NCBI GenBank assembly: GCA_934047225.1
Contig: OW203986.1
Location: 15,689,221 to 15,753,220, forward strand
Length of the DNA: 64,000 bases
DNA from: Ypsolopha sequella
Lineage: Eukaryota; Arthropoda; Insecta; Lepidoptera; Ypsolophidae
Reading direction: 5' to 3'
The notes below the pieces were generated by a model, which was not told where the DNA came from, did no database searches, and was given only the letters and a program-made list of their open reading frames with translations. The first letter of the stretch is position 1; each line of letters begins with the position of its first letter. Shown one piece after another: positions 1 to 33,515 of the stretch. The position numbers were made by a program, and so were the translations under genes.

Positions 1-40
1 AGTAAGTTCTGCAGTAATTAACAAGATTTGGTCGGTGTAG

Positions 41-14186
<14,146 letters not shown>

Positions 14187-14800
14187 ATATTTAAAGTTAT
14201 TATGATGTGTAGTTCTTTTACACGCTTTTATAATGAGCTCGTCTCCTACATGAAGATTTTTACGAAAATTAATTGCGTTTAAAACGCTAAAAACAGTAGT
14301 AACATTATTTTTTCGATATCTCAAAATGTGACGAAGTTACTGGCAATCAAAGTGAACTTAACAGCGGGTATCGTTACGTCATCTGACACAATTTCATGCT
14401 AAAAGTGATAAATATTGCTATCGCTAACTTCGGTAATAAAAAACTTTTTTTTTTATTAAAAATCTTTTGTGCTTTGCATAAACTAATTAATCAGTTACAA
14501 TAAAAAATATACTGATATTTCCCTTCAGGAGACGAGCTCATGATGCAAGTAGTAACGTCGTTGTTACCTCTAGCTTGACATTTATATTATATCAAATGGT
14601 AGATTTTTATAGTCTTATTTATTAGAGACTTTATTGTGTAGATTTTTTAAATCATAGGGTTTGAGTTGAGCCTAATCAAATGGAATGTTTTTGTGGTAAC
14701 GCTTGAGATTAGTAGTCGATTTCTCAGTTAGGACTTTTTAAAAGTATTCTCGAAATTATGTTAGACTTTATACTTTAGTTAGACGTGCTATAATAAATGT
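14187..14800 (+). promoter_or_regulatory. Pfk: Pfk 3' UTR with candidate poly(A) signals
   Basis: AT-rich sequence follows the stop. Canonical AATAAA occurs at 14435-14440 (inside a palindromic insert) and 14792-14797 (followed by TG-rich sequence). The second is the better candidate end of the transcript; cDNA evidence is lacking. Confidence 0.5.
14233..14541. mobile_element. Palindromic MITE in the Pfk 3' UTR
   Basis: It has 15-bp perfect inverted ends, atgagctcgtctcct and aggagacgagctcat. The right half matches the Pfk intron fragment at 4515-4605. No ORF is present. It probably lies within the mature mRNA. Confidence 0.75.
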
Positions 14801-24028
<9,228 letters not shown>

Positions 24029-24246
24029 ATACCATAGTCTTCTGAGCTGCTCTATCTAAATTATGTGTTCACTACACAAAACCTAACAGTCTTTCCACTT
24101 ACAGTCTTTATTTACTTCGTCACCACGAAACTGTTCACTAGTACTGGTATTATTGTCTAAGCACAAAATCTGTTGATCTGTTTTCATATATGAGCATTTA
24201 TATTATTTAGTTAAGGTAGAGGAATGAAATGATAGGCATTTATATA

Positions 24247-24837
24247 CAGGGTAAATCAAAAAGTTATTAGAATCACTATAAAAATACCAGAAACATGAAA
24301 CAAATATATTTTTTCAATACATTATTTCATTCTTATTCAATACATTTAGAACTCATTTACAGCAGCCATTACTGCGTCATCATCGTCAAATTTAGTTCCA
24401 CGGATATACTCCTTTAATTTTGGGAATAAGTGAAAATCACTGGTTGCCAAGTCCGAAGAATATGGTGGGTGGTCAAGGATATCGAACCCAGCACTCCAGA
24501 TTGCTTTGACCGCAACATCCAACATCAACATCAACATGGAACCACGGTTCATCCATTGCAACAACTTGTTACTAACAACACGAGGGCAAATTGATCCGTA
24601 TCACGCTGTAACATTTCGAGATCTTGTTTAGAAATTTTCAAACAACTCTTTTTGTTTTCGTCAGTTAACATCCGTGGTACCCATCTTGCCGGCAGTTTTC
24701 TGAATCCCAGTGAATCAGTTTTAATGAAACTCTGCATAAATATATTGTGTGATTGACACTCTTTAAAATGAACATCATCATCACCCCCAAAATATTATAC
24801 ATATATGCGATTCTAATAACTTTTTGATTTACCCTTG
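24247..24837 (-). mobile_element. Mariner transposon relic with intact ends (591 bp)
   Basis: It has TA target sites on both sides and 28-bp inverted ends (cagggtaaatcaaaaagtta / taactttttgatttaccctt). On the minus strand 24346-24485 encodes the mariner transposase C-terminal signature: GFDILDHPPYSSDLATSDFH, then LFPKLKEYIRGTKFDDDD, where HPPYS.DLA.SD.H holds the last catalytic Asp. The rest is deleted or frameshifted. It lies just past the TRAM stop and may fall in its 3' UTR. Confidence 0.88.
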
Positions 24838-25280
24838 TATGTGTTGACAAGGATTACGTATTAATGAATTGATAACATTGCATAATTGCATAAAACGAAT
24901 CTGTTGTTTTTTAAACCTACAAAAATCATTCAGCATTGACAAATCAAATATTGTTGTATATCAACAGAGGTGGTGTCGAAGGACATAATACATGATTTCG
25001 TTAAATTAATAACAATTTGAACGCAAAACATATTTCGCCATTAAAAGTATAGTGGATACAGGGTTGTAAAATATCTCCTAAAATGTAAAAATGATAGGTT
25101 AAAACATTGTTTATATGAATATATTGATAAGTATAAAATTGATTTACAGTGTGTTACATGCACATTAAATGAAAATTCCAATTGATTTTGCATTTCGATT
25201 TTTTAAAAGGGAATATTTAGAGAATGAATTCCACATTATTTTGTTTTAAATTATTTAACATTTATTTTATTTTTTTACTG

Positions 25281-25358
25281 ATTTTATTGTATCGATTCTT
25301 CATTTCGACACTCGAGTCTATTTTATTGTATCGATTTTTCATTTCGACACTCGAGACT
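25281..25358. repeat. Two-copy 39-bp tandem repeat
   Basis: attttattgtatcgattctt...cactcgagtct is followed directly by a near-identical copy starting at 25320; they differ at two or three bases. Confidence 0.85.
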
Positions 25359-25919
25359 ATTTTCGTAAATCGTATTGATTGACTAATTTTAAGATTTGGT
25401 GCTTAAGTAAATTGTTGACGTATTCAGTGCGGAGTAGACAACTTGTGTACCTAATATTTCCACTTATGGATAAACACTAAGCTCTCGTCGGATGTAACGT
25501 GAATATTGTATGAAAGGAATGGGGAAGGTAAAAGATTGAAGTAAGGTTGTTGTTACGTGAAGTGTACCCCATGAAATTATTCTTCCCATTGTGAAATTGT
25601 GCTCATTATTATTTCCATGAGATTTGTCAATTTTAAAAGCTTGATGTTATTTTTATTTCGGATTAAAATTTTGTAAGAATTTTTTGTTTTTCTCATCGAA
25701 GCATCGGGTCTTCCTATTATTCCAGAAAAGTAGTATAGACTAGGCAATAGTCTCCGTATACGTTTCAAGAAAGATTGGTGGTAATAATATGAAGTAGTCT
25801 AACAGAGTGGAAATCAAAAATAAATAACTGTACCAGCGATCCAGAACTAGCTTTATAATGATATGTTGTGTAATCAATGCCACGTCACGATTTACTATGA
25901 CGGTTTTTATTGTACTTAT

Positions 25920-26477
25920 TATATTCGGCGGCCAATTTCTGCGGTATAAAGATGTGCTTAACCGCCACATGAAGAAATGTGCAATAGACCCAGCAAAATG
26001 GGAAACACTGGCAGCAGACAGACCGCATTGGAGGCAGGCTGTGAACACTAAGGTGTATGCTTTCGAATCGATTAGATGCGCTGAGCTCGACACAAAACGA
26101 GACCGGACCTATTATGTATCTCTAGTTGCCTTCTGGACTGGGTGTCTATCATCAAAAACATAGATATACTATCGAATTCCGATGTCCTAAGGATATTTTT
26201 GCACTTGAAGTGACGACACAGATTGTTAATACTTCAATACCCACTAAAGGCAATTTTGAAATTTCAGTTTTTATCTATGTTTTTGATGATAGGCACCTCG
26301 TTCAGTTGGCAACTAAAGATACAGAATAGGGGGGCAGCCCACCAGTGGCCATCAATTATAATATAGTTGGAGGGGTGCTGACGTGCAGTGAATGTGGTCG
26401 CACGTTCACTGCAAAAATCGGCTACGTCAGCCACGTGAGGGCTCACCAGCGCCGCTCTCAGCAGTGTCAGTCGCTGT
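25920..26477 (+). mobile_element. 3' end of a LINE ORF2, split by a MITE
   Basis: The first part encodes [40 protein letters not shown] and [15 protein letters not shown], the typical C-terminal region of insect non-LTR reverse transcriptases. After an interruption (about 26117-26326) the second part encodes a C2H2-like [20 protein letters not shown] with HQRR and a stop at 26477, a terminal zinc finger found in such proteins. The upstream RT is missing. Confidence 0.75.
26117..26326. mobile_element. Palindromic MITE inside a LINE fragment
   Basis: tatctctagttgcc and gtctatcatcaaaaacatag are mirrored by ctatgtttttgatgataggc and ggcaactaaagata. It cuts the LINE reading frame between its RT tail and its zinc finger. 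Confidence 0.75.
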
Positions 26478-26670
26478 GACCGAAAACGGCCGAGAAGAAT
26501 TGATTGAATATTATTATATTCAACTTCTGGTGTGAGCGACAGTACGTTAATATGCATTGTGGTGTGTCGAAATTCCACTTTTTTCGTATTTCATATTCAT
26601 ACTTTGAAGTGATCTATAACAAACTAAAAAAAAAAATAGACTACATCTTCTGCTCGTTCAAATATATGGA

Positions 26671-26880
26671 AGAAATAGTATTTTGTGCAATTTTAACATA
26701 ATGTGAGACATTGGGACATGAGTGCGAAACGAACGAAATGAGTTTTGTAATAGTTTTGCACGAGTGTCCCAATGTCTAATTACGAGTATGTTCAGTTGCA
26801 CACAGTACTTTATCTACAACCATCAAAAATAATTTCACGAAAAAATTTGAAAAGGAACACTCGTCATGATACCTGAGCCT
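26671..26880. repeat. Dispersed repeat family 1, copy 2
   Basis: It has the same sequence blocks as 7616-7850 (atagtattttgtgcaatttt, cacgagtgtcccaatgtcta, actttatctacaaccatcaa). It is non-coding. Confidence 0.7.
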
Positions 26881-27949
26881 ATGGAATTAGTATGTAGATG
26901 CCTAGACCAATCAAATGCGAGCAGGTAAAGAGGGCGTGGTGTAAGAAATTTGGACAGACCGTTATCGCTTGTGATTGGTTCTCTAGCGGTGTTTTAAGAT
27001 TTGTTAAATTTGGCCAATCACAATCCAGAATTGCGGTATTATAATGTAATATTATAACATCGGTCAAATAATGTAGGTATTTATAAAACCGCTTTTGATG
27101 TTGTCATTACCTTATTACAGTACGGGTGTAGACAAAAAATATATTAAATTTCGCAAGACGTCGTCGTTGAAAATTAGGTTAGTACCTAACTACTGTAAAA
27201 AAAACTACTGCTTTTCTTGATTGGCCCCGATCGTTTTCGGTAATGGCAACCACTTCGACTCCTAATCGGCACTTTATACTAGGTATTGTTAATAAAGAAC
27301 TTGTAATAGATATTCAATTTCATGGGTTTCTCGTACAACAGATGAGTGCAAGACTAAATGTTTATTATACAAATTTTATCCTGAACAATAATCCTACCGA
27401 TTCGTATAATAAGACATATAAGACATAAGACATATAATTTATTTCACACCAAAAACTTTTTTACATACACTCAACAGATCAACAGACTTAAACAAACAAA
27501 ATTAAATTATAATTAGAGAAAGGGAACGAGCATTCATCTGCTAAGTGTAGGTATCCGCATGGATGTTACCCTGTCTGCCAAACTAAGTTGCCTTGTCCGC
27601 ATGACAGCCAGTGGTCCTACCGATCGATGGATCAGATTTGGCGTAATATAAACAAATATAGAGGTTTTATTTTTTAAATTTTTAGTTGGTTCAGTTCCCG
27701 GGTGAGACAAGCAAATTTTAGAAGATCTTTGAATGCAGCTTTGTTTCGTTTAAAAAATAAAGGAATGTTAGTTCCCCTCCAGGGCCCTTAAATTTTTTCC
27801 AACCTGTATATCATGAAAATAAAATCCATCTTGGCTCTTGTATCCCTCACTCTGCATTCTACTCTATCACCTATCTATATTCTAATCCGTTGTTACTCTC
27901 GGGATCCAACTTTGTGCCTTAAGGGAAATTTCCTTTTATTTTCACTTGT

Positions 27950-28085
27950 TGTGTAATCTACTATTGTGCAACTGTGACATAATGAGATACATGAGTTTCG
28001 TAATAGACTGCACGAGTGCCCCAATGGCTAATATGTCCAGTTGGGAAACAATACTTTGTCTACGACCATCAAAAATATTATATTC
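27950..28085. repeat. Dispersed repeat family 1, copy 3 (partial)
   Basis: It has tgagtttcgtaatagactgc, acgagtgccccaatggctaa and actttgtctacgaccatcaa. A further fragment with cacgagtgtcccaatggcta lies at 28505-28580. Confidence 0.65.
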
Positions 28086-28142
28086 GTGTGACATTACTTA
28101 TAATATTTTCAATTACAAATTAAAATAAATAGATTATTCAGT

Positions 28143-28405
28143 TATTATTAGAGTGCATTACCAACTAGAAATCAATCAGAAACAAATTTAAAAGCACAAA
28201 TATTTTTTGAAAAAAAATCCGTGAGCGTTCAGGATGTGCATTACAAGCAAGTAGTTACAAAAATAAAATTTGATGTACAGATAATCATGTCATGTAAGCA
28301 GGAGGTCGCAGGTTCAAATCCTGGCCCGAGGAATTTTTTCAAAAATATTTGTGCTTCTAAATTTGTTTCTGATTGATTTCTAGTTGGTAATGCACTCTAA
28401 TAATA
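28143..28405. mobile_element. Fold-back element with a tRNA-like centre
   Basis: The arms 28143-28219 and 28331-28405 are near-perfect complements (tattattagagtgcattacc, aactagaaatcaatcagaaa). The centre holds a pol III B-box-like ggttcaaatcc at 28311-28321, preceded by catgtaagcaggaggtcgca. A relative on the other strand is at about 40563-40690. No complete cloverleaf can be folded. Confidence 0.75.
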
Positions 28406-28620
28406 ATTAGAGTATTCAAAGCGATGGATTTCGCAATAAAAACATATAATCTTAGATTATTCAGTGTTTAATTATCGGGACATTTATTTTAAACGAACAA
28501 ATTAAGTGGGTGTCGTAAATGACCGCACGAGTGTCCCAATGGCTAATTAAGTATGTCCAGTTGGACACAATATTTCATCACCGTCTATCCATCTATCAGC
28601 TTGTCTTCTCAATCTATTTT

Positions 28621-28693
28621 CAGGAAAAGTTGTTCGTATACACGAGTACTACCGCCAGTTTCCGGCTTCCGCAACTTCATCTTAACACCCTAT
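28621..28693. repeat. Half copy of the 258/263-bp Tc1-like MITE
   Basis: ggaaaagttgttcgtataca, agtttccggcttccgcaact and tcatcttaacaccctata match the right arms of 11197-11454 and 22266-22528; the left half is absent. Confidence 0.75.
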
Positions 28694-30692
28694 ATATATC
28701 TAGGTAGATAGATAACTATTATTATGGTCTTGGCTATACATGTAACGTAAAGTAGATAATTAAATTTGTAGTATATTGGAAAAACATCCATTGTCAGATA
28801 AACTAGTGTTTCTAAATTAAACTTTATTGGCGTTGTGATCTTGAGATTTTCCTAACATAAATTTTAAATGGGTATGTAAGTACCATTATACTAGTTACCT
28901 ATGCAATATAATATATAAGTAAATATCCGACTTACCTCATCTCCAAGAAAAATACAAATTTAAGTATGTCGTAGATTAGGGATGCGTATGTACAGTGGAG
29001 ACCGCACCAAGTAAGACACATTGGACTTTGTACCTATTCTTAATTTGTTTTTCAATTACTGATTTGTCTCGAAAAAAAGTTAATTCAATTCTAAATTGAT
29101 CTCTTACGTGACGCAAAATTTGCCCGAGTCGGGAAAAATTCAGTTACACGCGTTGGAAATACCGAGTGTTAAGGAAAGTGGAAAGGCAAGTCACATACCC
29201 AACTGCTCATACTGAACAATTTTCCAAAAGAAACCCAACCTAAATTCCGTATTGTGGATGATAAATATAATTTTGTCATTTTCGTAAATTTCTCCATCGC
29301 TTTATTTTTCCTGTAATCTTTACGTAAACATATATTACCATGATTTTTTATTCTTGTCTGTAGGGGCTAATTTCGTACTGTAAGTATATAGCTTGATGTG
29401 GTCTCCACTGTACACAAATATAAATATAAAATATAAATAAAATGACAGACATTGGATGATTTTGTTGCAATAAATCAGGATACCCATAGTTACAAAAAAT
29501 ATACTTACCATTGTTCTTCTAACGTTTATGAAGCAAGTTTGAACAAACAACGTCAATTCCCATAGCTTAATTTCTAAAAGATTTTATTTTTAATTTTTTC
29601 AGAGAGTATTCGTCATTTTAGGCCATGGTTTTCATTATTTTGGTATATAAATTAACCATTTTTTTTCATGATTTTTTAAAGAATTGTCTGATATGTTGTC
29701 ACTTGAGAATTTTAGACATTATACTGATTTTGATGTGTGATTGCTTATAAAAAAGTGGTCTGTCTTTGTCTGTTTACTCATCTGTCATTCAAAAGGACAC
29801 ATTTCTAAACAGCCATTTCTCAAGTGACGTCACACGAAGGCAAATGGAAATTGTAGCTTTTTCGTAAAACTATTCATCATCGTGACGTTTTTTAGACCAC
29901 GAGTTCTACGGCTTATTAAACCTAAATCTCGAAAGGTTTTCGAATTAACACACCTTAACATAATTTAATCTAAGCAAATTGATTCATTGTTTATCGTATA
30001 TAAAATTGTTAGTTACCCTCTATTTTAATGTGTTTTAGACTTTTTTTATTGATTTTCTCGGGTATCGATTTCGGGATTAAGTTGGTTGTTTCTTTATAAA
30101 ATTTGTTTGAATGATACCTAGCTATTTTGAAAAAATCCTTTTTATATTTCGATTAGAAGCCGAGTTATTAAATAAAAACTGAGTTTTCGGGAGCGCTTGA
30201 TATTCCGGTCGTCGTAACAGTCACGGCTCAGAGCGTGCTATACTTGATGCAAAATTAAGTGCTCAATCTCAGGTCACCCATGGCCATAGGAAGTTATTTT
30301 AAACTACCTGGGACACATCTCTTACACCCCCTAGGGGAAACATGTGTTGAAGCTGTATTTGTATGTATTTATTAACGTTAAGTTCAGTAATTTTTAATTT
30401 ATAGCGTGATTAGCTCTCCGCCCGCGTATTATCTTTGCTCAGTTTTCGTCTCGGAGGTTATTTCATTAACACCCCTGATACTCTAATGTTAACCTGGGCC
30501 ACTACGATGACAATAACGAAAACCATCGAAATCCGCTGAGGGTTCTCGAGTTAAAACGGAACAGACAGACAGACAAAAGTTTAGTTTTGGCCTCACTCAG
30601 TATTGTCTCATTTCAGTCAAAGTTTCGCAAAAATATTCAATGTAAAGACTCTATTTTTTTACTATTTATACTAGATAGAAAATACATATAAA

Positions 30693-30765
30693 GCCGCGGT
30701 ATCTCAGGCGGTAAAACGCTGGCCTCTCAATATTGAGATCCCAGGTTCGATCCCCGGTCGGGCAT
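30693..30765 (+). repeat. tRNA-derived SINE-like segment
   Basis: An A-box-like tatctcaggcgg (30700-30711) and a perfect B box ggttcgatccc (30744-30754) are correctly spaced. However, the acceptor ends (gccgcgg against tcgggca) do not pair, and the anticodon arm is poor. It is a SINE head or tRNA pseudogene, not a working tRNA. Confidence 0.7.
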
Positions 30766-30839
30766 GCACCACTGACTTTTTCGGAATTTATGTAGGTAGG
30801 TACATAGTATTTGTATTACCTTATACCACAGATATTGTA

Positions 30840-30999
30840 GCCGATTCTAAAGGATTTAATTTTAGTTCTAATGCTGTCAAAAGTAAAATTATTTCAAAGT
30901 AATTTAGCTTCTATTCCTCAATCTTAAAGGACTATTTTGCAATGACAAAAATTTAGTTTCGACAGCACTTTAACTAAAATTAAAGCTTTCAGAATCGGC
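30840..30999. mobile_element. Small MITE, gccgatt family, copy 1
   Basis: The inverted ends gccgattctaaaggatttaa and ttaaagctttcagaatcggc enclose about 100 bp containing ctattttgcaatgac. Related copies are at 31561-31719 and about 40848-40992. Confidence 0.8.
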
Positions 31000-31224
31000 T
31001 TTAATACTAGCTTATACCTACTACTTGCTGAACGTTGAACAAAAACATCGTGAGGAAACCTGCTTGCTCTAAAAAGCGCATTTGTGCCCGAAGAACGGTG
31101 ACAGGGCTCATACCTTACCACCCATCACGTTGGGACGTAAAAATCGTCGGTGAAACGCGGGTATACCGAGTGTGGATTATTTGCATTTTACAGTTCACAC
31201 TCGGGAACACCTCTGAGACCCTCT

Positions 31225-31480
31225 CGGTGGATTCATGTCGTGACGATATCCATGGTTACATTTGTTTATGCAGCCAAATTCACACTGAAGACTCGGTAAA
31301 TGTTAGTATCAAGATTCGATTACCCTTTTTGTGAAATACGATAATTATATTTTTCTTGTTCCCTACAAACTGTGTTATCGATCCGTGATACTGATATAAA
31401 TAAACGTCACCTTATACCGGGTGTAACAATGACGTGCTCAAGGTTGTCTGGAAGAGATCGCTTTTAGTGATAAGACCGCC
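31225..31480 (+). repeat. Dispersed repeat family 2, copy 1
   Basis: The blocks cagccaaattcacactgaag, tatcgatccgtgatactgat and acgtgctcaaggttgtctgg return in reverse orientation at 52885-53120. Parts occur again near 31730-31930, 52150-52560 and 53130-53420. Confidence 0.7.
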
Positions 31481-31560
31481 AATTGTACCATACTACTTAT
31501 TATAAAATTGTTTCCTTATTTCTGTTTTTTTTTTTTTGGTGTGCAATATAGAATATTAAA

Positions 31561-31719
31561 GCCGATTTTGAAGGCTTTAATTTTAGTTTTAGTTATGTCA
31601 AAACTAAATTTTCTTTATTGCAAAATAGCCCTTAAATGTAAGGTACATGAGTGAAATTACATTGGAATTATTTTAGTTTTGACAGCAATAAAACTAAAAT
31701 TAAAGCCTTCAAAATCGGC
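31561..31719. mobile_element. Small MITE, gccgatt family, copy 2
   Basis: gccgattttgaaggctttaa and ttaaagccttcaaaatcggc are near-perfect 20-bp ends, with ttttagttttag / ctaaaactaaaat continuing the arms. It is 159 bp and non-coding. Confidence 0.82.
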
Positions 31720-32076
31720 TACATTATGTTGTATTGTGCTCAAAAAATTATTCGATGACCCTTTTTGTGAAATTCGTAAATTATATTTCCAAGCAAGCCC
31801 AGCTCCGAGTCAATTACTATGGGAGGTCAACATTTTATTTTGTGAATTTAGCAAAAAATGTAATTAATCCGTGATACTGATCACTTAATACGCTTCCGGT
31901 ATGAATTTGGCTGCATAAATAAAAGTCACCTTATCTATATCCAACCGTGCTATTAAAAAAAAAATATTGTGGATTGTTTGTTGTTGTTGTTTTTGATCTT
32001 AATTTTACGACCCCCTTAATTTGTTTTAAATTTATGATTATAGTTATATTTTTTATAACATTATAATATTTGAATA

Positions 32077-32080
<4 letters not shown>

Positions 32081-32108
<28 letters not shown>
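32081..32108. repeat. (TA)14 microsatellite
   Basis: Fourteen uninterrupted TA units. Confidence 0.95.
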
Positions 32109-32109
<1 letters not shown>

Positions 32110-33442
32110 CCAAAATTTTCTTTCTATATACTTTCTCCCGTACATAAAAAAATACTTTCTCTTTTTTTTTTATTATATTGAATTTAATCTAGTTTTATAA
32201 AAAGAAAACCGCATTAGATTCTGACAACTACTTTTGGAGATATAGGCAAAAATAAAACTGGCGAAAAAAATTGGAAGCCGCGGCAAAAGCTAATAAGTAA
32301 TATTTTTTTTAAGGGTTCCGTACCTAAAGTCCATTGTCCATCCGTCCGTATGTCACATCTTCATAACGTTTGACCGTTAAAGATAAATAACGATAAATAA
32401 CGTTAAACTTAAAATTTGGCATAGATAGTAGTATTAATTTTCCCATATAATGTGAAGTAATAAAAATATGGTATGGGTATCATTATAGGCATTTAGGAGC
32501 AGATTGTAAAAATATATTTAGTAATAGTTATGCTATCATTCGGTTGTTCTTAAACTTTAATGTGCTACTTTTGTCTGCCTCTTGGAATAGGCAGGTTAAT
32601 TTAGGAATGTAATTTTAATAATACATTTTTAATGCTTTTAAAATGATTTTGTAAGTATTTTAGTATTACAGGAAATGACGCTCAAGATGCGTTCAATAAA
32701 AATAAATCCCACCAAAAACATTTCATATAAAGTACGTTGTCAAGACTTATATAGGTAAGCTCATAATGCTTTCACTATTAAAAAGTTATCAGATCTCATG
32801 TTGAGCCAAGGCCCTAACTTTACAAGGCCTAAATCTACAAACCTTAACTCTACAAACTCTTTCTAGGACTTCAGGAAGTACCTTAGAGGTTTTGATGATA
32901 TTGAGTGAGTCGGTGACGAAATCGAAGTATTTCCCTAGACAGTTCCCTAGAAACTTAACGGTAGCGGCGAAGCCGCGTTAAAAAAGCTAGTTATTATGAT
33001 ATAAGTGAAAGTAAAGGTTGTAGTTTTTTTTTGTTTTATCTAAATTTGTTAATACGAGTATATCATTAGTCTGTGGCAACGGACTTCAGTATCATGAAAC
33101 TTAGTAATTTTAACTTTCTAGACTTTAGGTAACTAGGTCTCAATTCATAAGCTCTATAACTCTATAAATGTACCGCTAACATTATTGACCATCTAGGTAT
33201 CTAGGGTACTTAACTACTTACCTGCCTAGATCTCATATAAGTTCAAAAACGTTATTTTAAAAAAGGTGCCAGGTACCAGTGGTAATTGGGCCCATTGCCA
33301 TCGTTACTAATTTTATGCTATCAAATTGTTCATTTTCTTTCTCGATCTCGATTGATAATAGCTTTTAGCGAAGCTCTTTCCGATGACCGTTATAGCTTGT
33401 ACACAATGCTGCGCGTGCTGCCATCGCGTCGAGCCATGTTTC

Positions 33443-33480
33443 TATATAACAGTGAGGTGAGTGAGTGCGATCGCCTCAGT
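33443..33480 (+). promoter_or_regulatory. TATA box and initiator of the Ala/Asn-rich protein gene
   Basis: TATATAA at 33443-33449 is followed by an arthropod-type initiator TCAGT at 33476-33480 (A at 33478, about 35 bases downstream, slightly long) and a short 5' UTR before the ATG at 33516. The spacing supports a tissue-specific promoter. The transcription start is not proven. Confidence 0.6.
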
Positions 33481-33515
33481 TTTTCTACAGCATCCGAAGA
33501 GAGAAGACGTTCAAA

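Noticed and set aside
1..10. gtaagt at 2-7 as the donor of the preceding Pfk exon
   Set aside because: It would leave a 39-bp intron before cassette A, and the exon base before it does not fit the expected GG of the split Gly codon.
30693..30765. A functional tRNA gene
   Set aside because: A and B boxes are fine but the acceptor stem does not pair and the anticodon arm is poor; a SINE-type derivative is more likely.
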